NCBI GenBank assembly: GCA_902606075.1
Contig: CACLEU010000006.1
Coordinates: 1-51,093 of the forward strand
DNA: 51,093 bases
DNA from: an uncultured Pelagibacteraceae bacterium
GTDB taxonomy: Bacteria; Pseudomonadota; Alphaproteobacteria; Pelagibacterales; Pelagibacteraceae
Direction: 5' to 3'
In this document: in pieces, positions 27,302-35,960 of the stretch
Layout: each line of letters begins with the position of its first letter
How positions within the stretch are numbered: position 1 is the first letter of the stretch
Translations under genes and position numbers: made by a program
Notes under the pieces: generated by a model
Database searches by the model: none
The model's input: the letters and a program-made list of their open reading frames with translations, nothing else
Told to the model about the DNA's origin: nothing

Positions 27302-27874
27302 ATGTCTATGACACCATTAATGCCAATGGCGACCGCAGTTTGGCTTGTTGAAAACACAACATTAACATTTAAACAAATTGCAAATTTTTGTAATTTGCAT
27401 GAAATAGAGGTTCAAGGTATTGCTGATGGAGAGGTGGCCAAAAGTATAAAAGCTTACAATCCAATAATATCAGGACAATTAACCAAAGAAGAAATTGAGC
27501 TATCAAGTAAAGATCAAGAAAGACCACTTAATATAACTAATTACGATATTGATATTAAGGAAACAGAAAAAAAATTAAAAAAATATGTTCCTTTATCAAA
27601 AAGACAAGATAAACCAGATTCTGTTCTTTGGTTAATAAGAAATCATTCTCAACTAAAGGACTCACAAATCGCAAAACTAGTAGGTATTACAAAAAACTCT
27701 GTTGTTGCTATAAGAAATAAAAGTTATTGGAATTTCAATAATCTCAATGCTAAAGATCCTGTGGCAATTAATTTATTTTCACAGAAAGATTTGACAGAGG
27801 CACTAGGAAAGGCTGAGAGACGTATAAATAGAGAGAAAAAACTTAAAGAAAAAGCACAAAAAAAAAATCTTTAA
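27302..27874 (+). CDS. DUF1013 / TrcR-family regulator
   Basis: Alphaproteobacteria-specific DUF1013 protein, annotated in databases as the cell-cycle transcriptional regulator TrcR. The family opening MPLMPMATAVWLVENTTLTF is recognisable in this protein, followed by a helix-turn-helix-like region at about residues 20-45 and a second one around 110-145 (LKDSQIAKLVGITKNSVVAIR). The 190-residue length is somewhat shorter than typical members. It lies between rpmE and rpsU. I infer DNA binding from the helices; the target genes are unknown. Confidence 0.85.
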   Translation: MSMTPLMPMATAVWLVENTTLTFKQIANFCNLHEIEVQGIADGEVAKSIKAYNPIISGQLTKEEIELSSKDQERPLNITNYDIDIKETEKKLKKYVPLSKRQDKPDSVLWLIRNHSQLKDSQIAKLVGITKNSVVAIRNKSYWNFNNLNAKDPVAINLFSQKDLTEALGKAERRINREKKLKEKAQKKNL

Positions 27875-27928
27875 TTAAGTAAAAATAATATAGACATATT
27901 TTTTTTAAGATGTTAATTACTACGCTTT

Positions 27929-28135
27929 TTGGGGGTCGTTATTAAAATAGATGTAAAAGACAATAATGTAGAGCAAGCTTTGAGAGTTTTAAAAAGAAAA
28001 CTTCAAAGAGACGGTTTTTTTAAAATTGTAAAACTTAAATCTAATTATGAAAAGCCGTCAGAGAAAAAGAAAAGAATTCTCCAAGAAAACATTAAAAGGG
28101 TAAAGAAACTTAATAAGTTAAAAAACAGGATTTAA
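27929..28135 (+). CDS. rpsU: 30S ribosomal protein S21
   Basis: Small ribosomal protein with the signature VKDNNVEQALRVLKRKLQRDG and the KPSEKKKR tail. The start is uncertain: no ATG is in frame near the family N-terminus. A TTG at 27929 gives MGVVIKIDVKDNN; an ATT at 27941 would give the shorter form nearest to family members and is preceded by a GGGGG stretch at a suitable distance, which would be an IF3-like rare start. I report the TTG. It lies 54 bases after the TrcR-family gene and ends 3 bases before tRNA-fMet, on the same strand. Confidence 0.85.
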   Translation: MGVVIKIDVKDNNVEQALRVLKRKLQRDGFFKIVKLKSNYEKPSEKKKRILQENIKRVKKLNKLKNRI

Positions 28136-28138
28136 TAT

Positions 28139-28215
<77 letters not shown>

Positions 28216-28218
28216 GAT

Positions 28219-28914
28219 TTAAATCTTAAATTTTGATTTTCTGCTATCGATTAAAAATGCTTTAACTGTATCATTAGTCAAGCCTTTAAATGATTTACCG
28301 AATTTTTCTATTTTTGAGATTATATTTGGAGGTATAGTTATTATATGGCATCCTAGCTGGGAAGCTTGTGTAAAATTATATGGTTCCCTTACGCTTGCCC
28401 AAAGAATTTTTGTTTTTTTAAATTTTTTTGCACTAGAAATGCTTTTTTTTATTTCTGGAATCGGATCTTTGCCTACATCGCCTGCTCTTCCAGCAAATAT
28501 AGAAATAATTAAGTTAGTCGTTTTGCTGATTTTGCTTAATATCTTATTAGTTTGCTTGTGTGTGTATACTGCAGTGATATTCATTTTAATGTTCTTCTTG
28601 CTTAATTCTTTTATGATTTTGCCCATAAATATTCCTTTTGAGTTTTCTACTGGTATTTTAACATAGACATTTTTACCCCAGGATTTAATTTTCAGTGCTT
28701 GTTTCAAAATATTTTTATAGTCATCTGCAAAAACTTCAAATGATATAGGTTTATTTTTACAAGCTTTTAAAATTTCTTTTGAGTAAAGTTCATAGTTTTT
28801 AGCACCCGCTTTTCTCATTAAACTTGGATTAGTTGTAAAACCTTTAACGATTTTTTTTGTAGAATATTTTTTGATAGTCTTTATGTCGGCAATATCGCAA
28901 TAAATTTGTGTCAC
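28219..28914 (-). CDS. Transaldolase-family protein (TalC/FSA-like)
   Basis: Small class I aldolase-fold enzyme expected to move dihydroxyacetone units between sugar phosphates. Schiff-base Lys86 lies in NVYVKIP, with the GFTTNPSL opening and the ISIFAGRAGDVG stretch that are typical of the TalC/MipB subgroup. 231 residues agrees with this short form rather than the 310-residue TalB type. Fructose-6-phosphate aldolase is an alternative within the same subgroup. It follows pntB by two bases. With tkt at 19993-21933, it would complete the non-oxidative pentose phosphate pathway. Confidence 0.85.
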   Translation of the reverse strand: MTQIYCDIADIKTIKKYSTKKIVKGFTTNPSLMRKAGAKNYELYSKEILKACKNKPISFEVFADDYKNILKQALKIKSWGKNVYVKIPVENSKGIFMGKIIKELSKKNIKMNITAVYTHKQTNKILSKISKTTNLIISIFAGRAGDVGKDPIPEIKKSISSAKKFKKTKILWASVREPYNFTQASQLGCHIITIPPNIISKIEKFGKSFKGLTNDTVKAFLIDSRKSKFKI

Positions 28915-28916
28915 TT

Positions 28917-30314
28917 TTAAAAACTCTTAATTATGTCTTCTGTCATTTTTTTTGCATCAGCAAATAACATCAAAGTATTTTCTCTGTAAAATAGATCATT
29001 ATCTACTCCAGCATAACCTGGAGACAAACTTCTTTTTACAAATAATACTGATTTTGCCTTTTCTACGTCTAAGATTGGCATACCGTAAATAGGGCTTTGT
29101 GGATCAGTTTTTGCAACTGGATTTGTTACGTCATTAGCACCAATAACATATGCAACGTCACAATTTGAAAAATCGTTATTTATTTCTTCTAACTCAAACA
29201 CTTCGTCGTATGGGACATTAGCTTCGGCTAAAAGAACGTTCATGTGCCCTGGCATTCTTCCTGCTACTGGATGAATTGCATATGAAACTTTAATACCATT
29301 TTTTTTTAATGTATCCACCATCTCTCTTAGAGCGTGTTGAGCCTGTGCAACAGCCATTCCATAACCTGGTACAATAATAACTGAAGACGCATTTTTCATT
29401 AAAAAGGCAGCGTCATCTGAGTTTCCACTTTTAACTGGTTTTTGTTCTTTACTGTCAGATTTCGAAATGTGATCAGTGCCTCCAAACCCTCCAAGGATTA
29501 CGCTAAAAAAGGATCTGTTCATTCCTTTACACATTATGTAAGATAAGATTGCACCTGAAGAACCAACTAAAGCACCTGTAATAATTAAAGCAGTATTTTC
29601 TAGAGTAAAACCTATTCCTGCTGCAGCCCAACCCGAGTAAGAGTTCAACATTGAAATTACTACTGGCATATCAGCTCCACCAATAGGTATAATCAAGAGT
29701 ATACCAACTAAGAAGGATATGACGATTAAAGTCCAAAATAAATTTGGCGATTGTGAAACACAAAGAAAATAAGTTAAGCCTATAATTGATATTAAAATAA
29801 ACAAATTTAAGACATGTTGTCCTGTAAAAGTGATAGGTGCGCCCGACATTATTCCTCTTAATTTCAAGAATGCAATTATTGAACCAGAAAAAGTTACAGC
29901 ACCTACGGCTGCACCAATTGACATTTCAATTAAACTTGCTAGCTTAATATTGCCTGATGCACCTAAATTAAAAGCTTCTGGATTTAAAAAAGCTGAAATT
30001 GCAACAAAAACTGCTGCTAAACCAACTAAGCTGTGGAAACCAGCAACTAATTCTGGCATCGCTGTCATCGGTATTTTAAAAGCTATAAATGCCCCAACAC
30101 CCCCACCAATCAAAAGAAATAAAACGACGTAAATAAAGCTGGTAGAAAAATTTCCTATTGATAAAAATGTTACTATTACTGCAATTGACATACCTAAAAT
30201 ACCAAAAAAATTTCCTTGTCTAGAAGTTTCAGGAGACGAAAGTCCCCTTAATGCCAAAATAAATAACACTCCTGAAACTAAGTAAAACAAAGCTAATAAA
30301 TTTGTTGAGATCAT
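28917..30314 (-). CDS. pntB: NAD(P) transhydrogenase, beta subunit
   Basis: Membrane and NADP-binding part of the proton-translocating transhydrogenase, which makes NADPH from NADH using the proton gradient. About nine transmembrane segments fill residues 1-270. The soluble domain III (about 290-465) has GYGMAVAQAQHALREM, the HPVAGRMPGHMNVLLAEA loop, YVIGANDVTNP and the C-terminal KRSLSPGYAGVDN motif. 465 residues is normal. It shares one base with the small upstream pntAB gene. Confidence 0.97.
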   Translation of the reverse strand: MISTNLLALFYLVSGVLFILALRGLSSPETSRQGNFFGILGMSIAVIVTFLSIGNFSTSFIYVVLFLLIGGGVGAFIAFKIPMTAMPELVAGFHSLVGLAAVFVAISAFLNPEAFNLGASGNIKLASLIEMSIGAAVGAVTFSGSIIAFLKLRGIMSGAPITFTGQHVLNLFILISIIGLTYFLCVSQSPNLFWTLIVISFLVGILLIIPIGGADMPVVISMLNSYSGWAAAGIGFTLENTALIITGALVGSSGAILSYIMCKGMNRSFFSVILGGFGGTDHISKSDSKEQKPVKSGNSDDAAFLMKNASSVIIVPGYGMAVAQAQHALREMVDTLKKNGIKVSYAIHPVAGRMPGHMNVLLAEANVPYDEVFELEEINNDFSNCDVAYVIGANDVTNPVAKTDPQSPIYGMPILDVEKAKSVLFVKRSLSPGYAGVDNDLFYRENTLMLFADAKKMTEDIIKSF

Positions 30315-30616
30315 TATTTTTTCTTCTTTTTATACATAGCCAACATTCTTTGAGTAACTAAAAACCCCCCAAATATATTAACTGCAGCCAAAATTATAGC
30401 TAAAAAACCAAATATACTTGATTCGTTAAAAATGTTTTCATTGTTACCGGCCAATGCTGCAATTATTGCTCCAACTATAATGACTGATGAAATCGCATTA
30501 GTCACTGACATCAATGGTGTATGAAGAGATGGTGTAACACTCCATACAACATAGTAACCAATAAATATTGATAAAATAAATATGCTTAACCTAAATATAA
30601 AAGGGTCTATTTCCAT
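30314..30616 (-). CDS. pntAB: NAD(P) transhydrogenase, alpha subunit part 2
   Basis: Small membrane subunit of 100 residues carrying the segments that are fused to the C-terminus of PntA in E. coli. Three hydrophobic stretches (about 8-30, 38-58 and 68-90) are visible, with the family stretch HTPLMSVTNAISSVIIVGA. It sits between the soluble subunit gene (one-base gap) and pntB (one-base overlap), the three-gene arrangement usual for alphaproteobacteria. Confidence 0.95.
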   Translation of the reverse strand: MEIDPFIFRLSIFILSIFIGYYVVWSVTPSLHTPLMSVTNAISSVIIVGAIIAALAGNNENIFNESSIFGFLAIILAAVNIFGGFLVTQRMLAMYKKKKK

Positions 30617-30617
30617 A

Positions 30618-31706
30618 TTACTTGATTAATGTTTTTTTTATAATTTCGTCTTCTAAGTTTATATTAATTTTATTATTTTTTTTATCATACAAATTTACCA
30701 CAAAATTAAGTAAATTTTTGGAGTATAAATTTGACGCAGATATTGGAAGTTTATTAAGTAAATTGCTATCTCCCAAAATCTTGACACCATCTAAATTAAC
30801 TATTTCGTCTGGTTTTGTAAATTCTGTATTGCCACCTTGGGAAGCGGCTAAATCATAAATGACTGAACCTTTAGGCATTCCTTTAATCATATCTCCCTTA
30901 ATTATAATAGGAGCCTTTTTACCAGGAATTAAAGCTGTACAGACAACAATATCAATTTTTTTTAGGGTCTCTTTTAATAGGTCTTCTTGTTTTTTTTTAA
31001 ATTCTTCTGAGGCTTCTTTTGCGTAACCACTTGATGTTTCTAAATTCTCTGATCCCTCAACAACTAAAAACTTACCACCCAAACTTTCAACTTGTTCTTT
31101 TGACGCCATCCTAACATCGGTAGCAAATACTATTGCTCCCATTCTTTTTGCCGTAGCTATAGCCTGTAATCCTGCAACTCCAGCTCCCACTATAAGAACT
31201 TTTGCAGCAGGAATTGTTCCTGCGGCTGTCATCATCATTGGAATTGCTTTATTAAAAAAAGAAAAAGCATCAACTACTGCTTTATATCCAGCAAGATTTG
31301 CTTGTGAGGATAAGATATCCATAGATTGTGCTCGAGTTATTCTTGGGAGTAATTCTAAAGAAAAAACATTAATGTTGTTTGTAGAAAGTTTTGAAATTCG
31401 ATCTTTATTATTTGTAGGATCAAAAATACCAATTAAATTTTTGTTAGGTGTTAAATGTTTTAATTCATCTTCTTCTGGTAGATTAAGTTGTAACAAAATA
31501 TCGGATTCTTTTATAATTCTTTCTTTCTTATCAAAAAATTCTGCACCATTTTCCAAAAATTTTTTATCATCAATTTCTAGATGATTTGCATAATTCTTTT
31601 CTAGATAAACCTTAAATCCATTCGAAATATACTTTTTAACATTTTCAGGGGTAACTGAAATTCTTTTTTCAGTAACTTTATTTTCACAGACAGAACCTAT
31701 AATCAT
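30618..31706 (-). CDS. pntAA: NAD(P) transhydrogenase, alpha subunit part 1
   Basis: NAD(H)-binding soluble subunit, related to alanine dehydrogenase. The N-terminal ENKVTEKRISVTPENVKKY matches the family start. The Rossmann motif VLIVGAGVAGLQAIATAKRMGA lies near residues 168-189, and the DVRM segment follows. 362 residues is typical of split PntAA. It follows the small aa3-oxidase subunit IV-like gene by 17 bases. Confidence 0.95.
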   Translation of the reverse strand: MIIGSVCENKVTEKRISVTPENVKKYISNGFKVYLEKNYANHLEIDDKKFLENGAEFFDKKERIIKESDILLQLNLPEEDELKHLTPNKNLIGIFDPTNNKDRISKLSTNNINVFSLELLPRITRAQSMDILSSQANLAGYKAVVDAFSFFNKAIPMMMTAAGTIPAAKVLIVGAGVAGLQAIATAKRMGAIVFATDVRMASKEQVESLGGKFLVVEGSENLETSSGYAKEASEEFKKKQEDLLKETLKKIDIVVCTALIPGKKAPIIIKGDMIKGMPKGSVIYDLAASQGGNTEFTKPDEIVNLDGVKILGDSNLLNKLPISASNLYSKNLLNFVVNLYDKKNNKININLEDEIIKKTLIK

Positions 31707-31723
31707 TAATTTTTAATAAGAAT

Positions 31724-31834
31724 TTATAATAAAACAATAGCTAAGACTACTAATATAGCAATAACTGATATTGTCCCCCAAAGAACGAATTTTGTAAAAT
31801 TTTCCCAAGTTTTTTTGTGACCATCATTATCCAT
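31724..31834 (-). CDS. aa3-type cytochrome c oxidase subunit IV-like small protein
   Basis: A 36-residue protein: MDNDGHKKTWENFTKF, then a single transmembrane helix VLWGTISVIAILVVLAIVLL to the end. The short polar N-terminus with His and Trp followed by F..F and one helix matches the bacterial aa3 cytochrome c oxidase subunit IV family, which lies next to pntAA in many alphaproteobacteria. It is shorter than usual (about 45-60). The ATG is the only start in frame before an upstream stop. It begins 4 bases after the rpmJ stop and ends 17 bases before pntAA. The oxidase role is from family similarity; other oxidase genes are outside this window. Confidence 0.7.
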   Translation of the reverse strand: MDNDGHKKTWENFTKFVLWGTISVIAILVVLAIVLL

Positions 31835-31838
31835 TGGG

Positions 31839-31964
31839 CTATTTTTGTCTTGCTTTAAATTTTGGATTTTTTTTGTTAATTATATAAACTCTTCCTCTTC
31901 TTTTAACCATTTTAGAATTTAAGTCTCTTTTTTTTAGAGATTTTAGGGAACTTTTTATTTTCAT
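31839..31964 (-). CDS. rpmJ: 50S ribosomal protein L36
   Basis: A 41-residue protein with the start [14 protein letters not shown] and the end [17 protein letters not shown], the alphaproteobacterial L36 pattern. The four zinc ligands of zinc-binding L36 are absent, as is usual for this longer, zinc-independent form. Start codon ATG at 31962-31964 lies 9 bases after the 3' end of the 5S rRNA gene, on the same strand. Confidence 0.93.
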   Translation of the reverse strand: MKIKSSLKSLKKRDLNSKMVKRRGRVYIINKKNPKFKARQK

Positions 31965-31973
31965 AATAATTTA

Positions 31974-32091
31974 GCCTGGCAACGTCCTACTCTTCCGTGT
32001 CTTAAGACAAAGTACCATCGGCGCAGAAGGGCTTGACTTCCGAGTTCGGAATGGAATCGGGTATTACACCTTCGCAATAATCACCAGGCAA
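31974..32091 (-). rRNA. rrf: 5S ribosomal RNA
   Basis: On the minus strand the sequence starts TGCCTGGTG and ends with a complementary CCAGGC, closing helix I. In between are the conserved CGAACTCGGAAGTCAAGC loop and the GCGCCGATGGTACT segment of bacterial 5S rRNA. The length is about 118 bases; the ends may be off by a few. No 23S or 16S rRNA gene is near: the upstream neighbour is the polysaccharide gene fcl, and the downstream one is rpmJ. Confidence 0.95.
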
Positions 32092-32095
32092 TGGA

Positions 32096-32123
32096 CTTAT
32101 ACTGTATTATAAAAAGTTGTAAA
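32096..32123 (-). promoter_or_regulatory. Candidate promoter of the 5S rRNA gene
   Basis: On the minus strand TTTACA (32118-32123) is followed 16 bases later by TATAAG (32096-32101). A second -10-like TATAAT is at 32106-32111 but has no good -35 partner. The implied start lies at or just inside the mature 5S 5' end, so either promoter assignment is approximate. A promoter is expected because 5S here is not preceded by 23S rRNA. Confidence 0.3.
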
Positions 32124-32126
32124 TAT

Positions 32127-33071
32127 TTAATTTTGGTTGATTTTAATAATTTTTTGGAAGTCTTTATAAGTTTTATTGAATCCAACATCAAAATTACTTT
32201 TTAGTCTCCAACCATATTTTCGAGCTAATGAGATATCTAGGCATTTTTTGGGCATTCCATCAGGCTTTCTCTTGTCAAATTTTATTTTTAGTTGCACTCC
32301 AATTTTTTTCATTAAAAATCTTGCGTACCACTTTATTGAATAGCTTTTACCAGTCCCAATATTTATAAAGGGTTCTTTAATTCTTTTATTAATAAAAAAA
32401 ATTAATGCATCAGCAAAATCCTCAACAAACATTAGTTCTCTTTGGGCGTTACCTGTGCCCCACAAAATTATACTCTTTTTATTCAATTTTTTTGCTAATG
32501 AGATTTTCTTTATTAAAGCTGAAAAAAAGTGAGATGTGTTAATGTCGTAATTATCACCTGGCCCATACATATTAGGTGGCATTAAACATTTATAATTTAA
32601 CTTATAATTTTTCGAATAATTTAAACACATATAAATCCCTGCAATTTTTGCTACAGCATAAGCATCATTTGTTTCTTCTAGCTTTCCAGATAATATATGT
32701 TCCTCTCTCATTGGTTGTTTGCAATTTCTTGGATAAATACAGCTTGATCCCAAAAAAATTAAATTTTTCACCTTAGCTAAATAAGATCCATGAATAAGAT
32801 TGTTCTGGATTTGTAAGTTTTCATACAAAAATTTTTCTTTAAATTTAGAATTTGCTAAAATACCTCCAACTTTTGCGGCTGCTATAATCACTAATTTAGG
32901 ACTATTTCTCTTTAGATAATTATAAACTTTTTTTTGATCTAATAAATTGAGAATTTTTTTATCGACTACTATTAAATTTTTATATCCTAATTTTTTCAAT
33001 TTTCTATAAATAGAAGAACCGACCATACCTCTGTGGCCTGCAATAAATATTTTACTTTTTTTATTGATCAT
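32127..33071 (-). CDS. fcl: GDP-L-fucose synthase
   Basis: Epimerase-reductase converting GDP-4-keto-6-deoxymannose to GDP-L-fucose. Short-chain dehydrogenase fold: N-terminal GHRGMVGSS nucleotide loop, SSCIYP stretch, and catalytic Tyr138 and Lys142 in the DAYAVAK motif. 314 residues is typical. It overlaps gmd by 11 bases; together they form the classical GDP-fucose pathway from GDP-mannose. It is the gene nearest to the 5S rRNA, at the end of the polysaccharide cassette. Confidence 0.93.
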   Translation of the reverse strand: MINKKSKIFIAGHRGMVGSSIYRKLKKLGYKNLIVVDKKILNLLDQKKVYNYLKRNSPKLVIIAAAKVGGILANSKFKEKFLYENLQIQNNLIHGSYLAKVKNLIFLGSSCIYPRNCKQPMREEHILSGKLEETNDAYAVAKIAGIYMCLNYSKNYKLNYKCLMPPNMYGPGDNYDINTSHFFSALIKKISLAKKLNKKSIILWGTGNAQRELMFVEDFADALIFFINKRIKEPFINIGTGKSYSIKWYARFLMKKIGVQLKIKFDKRKPDGMPKKCLDISLARKYGWRLKSNFDVGFNKTYKDFQKIIKINQN

Positions 33072-34104
33072 TTAAGATATTTATTTCCTCTAATATCATT
33101 TCCTCAATAAGTTCATGAATATTTGTTTTGGGTTTCCAAGAAAGTTTTTTTCTAGCCTTTGAGGCATTTCCTAGAAGAGTATTCACATCTAATGGTCTTA
33201 TATAATTTTTATCTACTAAAATAATATTTTTTTTTGTATCAACGTTAAATCCTTTTTCGTTTAAACCTTTACCTTTCCAAACAATATTTAAATTTAATTT
33301 TTTTGCTACTAAAGTAATGAACTGTCTTATGCTAAACTGTTTACCTGTTGCAATTACATAATCATCTGGTTTTTTTTGTTGAAGTATTTTCCACATTGCC
33401 TCTACATAATCTCTAGCGTGCCCCCAATCTCTTTTTGACTCCAGATTACCTAAAAATAATTTTTTTTGTTTGCCCATCTTAATTCTTACTAAAGCTCTTA
33501 TAATTTTTTTTGTCACAAATGTTTCACCTCTACGAGGACTTTCGTGGTTAAACAAAATTCCATTTGAACCAAAAATATTGTAGGCTTCTCTATAGTTTTT
33601 TGTTATCCAATGTGCATATAATTTTGCTACACCGTAAGGACTGAGTGGATAAAAATTAGTTTTTTCATTTTGCGGTGATTCTTTTACTTTACCATACATT
33701 TCAGACGTGCCTGCTTGATAGAACTTTGTTTTTTTTTCTAATTTGTGAAATTTGATAGCTTCTAAAATTCTTAGAGCTCCGAGAGCATCTGCATTTGCGG
33801 TATACTCAGGCACTTCAAAGGATACAGCTACATGTGATTGGGCAGCAAGATTATAGATTTCATCAGGTCTTATAGTTTGTATAATTTTTGATACAGATGT
33901 TGAGTCGGTTATATCACCATAATGAAGAAAAAAGTTTCTAGATTTAACATGAGGATCTTGATAAATGTGATCAATTCTAAAAGTATTTATAGATGAAGAT
34001 CTCCTTTTAACTCCATGTACTAAGTATTTTTTTTTTAATAAAAATTCAGCAAGATAAGATCCATCTTGACCTGTTATTCCAAAAATAAGTGCTTTTTTAT
34101 TCAC
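33061..34104 (-). CDS. gmd: GDP-mannose 4,6-dehydratase
   Basis: Converts GDP-D-mannose to GDP-4-keto-6-deoxy-D-mannose using bound NADP. The [14 protein letters not shown] nucleotide loop, the [15 protein letters not shown] stretch, and the [12 protein letters not shown]xxxK motif are diagnostic. I place the start at GTG 34104 (MNKKALIFG), which agrees with the family; a TTG two codons upstream (34110) would also work. No Shine-Dalgarno sequence is visible for either. Length about 347 residues, normal. It overlaps fcl by 11 bases and follows a 120-base gap with a promoter. Confidence 0.94.
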   Translation of the reverse strand: MNKKALIFGITGQDGSYLAEFLLKKKYLVHGVKRRSSSINTFRIDHIYQDPHVKSRNFFLHYGDITDSTSVSKIIQTIRPDEIYNLAAQSHVAVSFEVPEYTANADALGALRILEAIKFHKLEKKTKFYQAGTSEMYGKVKESPQNEKTNFYPLSPYGVAKLYAHWITKNYREAYNIFGSNGILFNHESPRRGETFVTKKIIRALVRIKMGKQKKLFLGNLESKRDWGHARDYVEAMWKILQQKKPDDYVIATGKQFSIRQFITLVAKKLNLNIVWKGKGLNEKGFNVDTKKNIILVDKNYIRPLDVNTLLGNASKARKKLSWKPKTNIHELIEEMILEEINILNDQ

Positions 34105-34179
34105 TAACAATTTTTAATATAATCAATTTTTTAGAAAGTAAAGATTAATAAAGTGTGTTTAATATATCTGTTAGGATAT

Positions 34180-34208
34180 TTAATAAATATATAAATTATT
34201 ATTGGCAA
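34180..34208 (-). promoter_or_regulatory. Candidate sigma-70 promoter for gmd-fcl
   Basis: On the minus strand TTGCCA (34203-34208) is followed after exactly 17 bases by TATTAA (34180-34185), a good housekeeping match. It lies in the 120-base gap between the large membrane-protein gene and gmd and would give a leader of about 65-70 bases. The same pair of elements, TTGC(C/G)A-17-TATTAA, occurs before carA. Confidence 0.45.
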
Positions 34209-34232
34209 CATAAACATTTTTTTACTTTTTCT

Positions 34233-35960
34233 TTACTTTTGTTTTTTCCTATAAAAATAAATACCGTTAACATCCTCCAAGATAAAATTATCAGGCTTAA
34301 CAAAAACAAATCTGTTGAATTTTTTGAAGGCTAATAACTTATTTTTGTTTTCACATTTAATTTTTTTTCTTGTGCAATTTTCATAAAATTCGATTGTTTT
34401 TTTAAATTCTTTTTCGACCCTGAAATGATGATCTTTATCAATTTTATAAAAAACCGTTTTAAATGGTGAATAATTATAAAATTCATGCTCAAAGGAAATT
34501 CTATCAAAATGCCTATAAAAGAAAATTGACACTGTTAAAAATAATATGAAAAAAACCCTGGATCTCAATTTTTTAATATCGTTATAAAATTTTGTTAGAA
34601 GTATAGACAAAGGAATAAAAATTAAAATAGCTATTAAAGAGTATCCACCATATCTTAGAGTTGGATGGTTATAAAACCACTCTAAAAATAAAATTACTAA
34701 AAAAATATAAAGAAATTCTAAATTTAATTTTTCGTTGTTTTTTTTTTTGTTTGAGTAAAAAGTTAAAATAAATATTGTAGTTAAAAGTAATAGACCTAAT
34801 AAATAATCACTTACTTTATTAAAAAAATATCTGTCTATCCAGCCTGCAAACCAATTAAAATTGGATACATACTCCTTATAATTATCAACATTAAAGTTTG
34901 GCGTGGCTCCTGCTTTAGACCAATTTTCATAATGAGTTTTCATCCGTTGAACTTCCTCTAAAGACACAGACCAATTAAAATTTTCAAAACAACTGACAGG
35001 TAGCGGATAAGCCAAACACCCGGAATTAAAAAAATTAATTAAAGTCATCAAAAATAAAAATAAAATCGACAAATATAATAATTTGATTTTAATTATTTCT
35101 TTAAGAAAATATTTTTTCTTATGAACGAAATAAAAGATGGGTATTAATAAGATCATATAAATTAAATAAAAAACTTTAAGTGAAATAATTAAACTGCCTA
35201 TAATGAAAATTTTATTTAAAAATGAGTCAAATATTTGCTCTTTTTTAAAAAAAATAAGTATCTCTAGGATTAATATAAAACTCAAAATTTGCGCAGATCT
35301 ATCAGTGCCGTGTTCTGATATCCTGTAAAAAAATACTAAAATAAATGTAAATGACAATAAACTATAAAAAAATATATGATCAATTTTTTTTAATTTAAAT
35401 CTTTCAAAAATTGTTATGGAAATGGTTGTGAGTGAGTAACCCATTATTAAAATAGATCCTATGTGATATAAGTTATATTTTATGAATGGAAGATAAAATA
35501 AAGAATTGAAATAAAAAATTGACGAAGGCGATCTAAAGGCGGGATCGTAGTTACCCACGCCTACAATAATTTCAGATTTAGTTAAATAGTTTATGTATGG
35601 AAAATGATAATATGGGAAATCATCGTGCGTTTTGAAACAAAAAAAGGCTATTAATAATAAAACAAAAATTAAACAAATAATTTTAAAATATAATTGATTA
35701 TAATTTAAAGTAAAAAAAATTAAAAATAAAAAAATTCCAATTAAAAATAAAATCGAATTGTGAATCATTCCATGAGCTATGAAAAAATGTGACAAGTATG
35801 AATATAATGTTAAAAAAAAAATTCCTAGTAATCCAGAAATCCCATAATCCAAGTTAATCTTATTAGATTTGATATAATATTTAAGAAAAAAACCGTAACC
35901 TAAGGTAGAAATTGCGCTTAGAAAATAAAAAGTAATAATAAATAATAATTTAACACTCAT
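34233..35960 (-). CDS. Large polytopic membrane protein, possible GT-C glycosyltransferase or polymerase
   Basis: 575 residues with about twelve hydrophobic helices and short loops; no signal peptide cleavage site. An acidic, aromatic loop near residue 110 (HDDFPYYHFPYINYLT) lies between the early helices, where GT-C enzymes keep an acidic metal or substrate motif, and the C-terminal 100 residues form a Lys-rich soluble tail. I do not recognise the family with confidence; it is similar in outline to lipid-linked-sugar-dependent glycosyltransferases or O-antigen polymerases. It overlaps the WecA-like gene by one base and is followed by gmd-fcl, so a place in surface polysaccharide synthesis is likely. 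Base composition is more AT-rich than in its neighbours. Confidence 0.6.
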   Translation of the reverse strand: MSVKLLFIITFYFLSAISTLGYGFFLKYYIKSNKINLDYGISGLLGIFFLTLYSYLSHFFIAHGMIHNSILFLIGIFLFLIFFTLNYNQLYFKIICLIFVLLLIAFFCFKTHDDFPYYHFPYINYLTKSEIIVGVGNYDPAFRSPSSIFYFNSLFYLPFIKYNLYHIGSILIMGYSLTTISITIFERFKLKKIDHIFFYSLLSFTFILVFFYRISEHGTDRSAQILSFILILEILIFFKKEQIFDSFLNKIFIIGSLIISLKVFYLIYMILLIPIFYFVHKKKYFLKEIIKIKLLYLSILFLFLMTLINFFNSGCLAYPLPVSCFENFNWSVSLEEVQRMKTHYENWSKAGATPNFNVDNYKEYVSNFNWFAGWIDRYFFNKVSDYLLGLLLLTTIFILTFYSNKKKNNEKLNLEFLYIFLVILFLEWFYNHPTLRYGGYSLIAILIFIPLSILLTKFYNDIKKLRSRVFFILFLTVSIFFYRHFDRISFEHEFYNYSPFKTVFYKIDKDHHFRVEKEFKKTIEFYENCTRKKIKCENKNKLLAFKKFNRFVFVKPDNFILEDVNGIYFYRKKQK

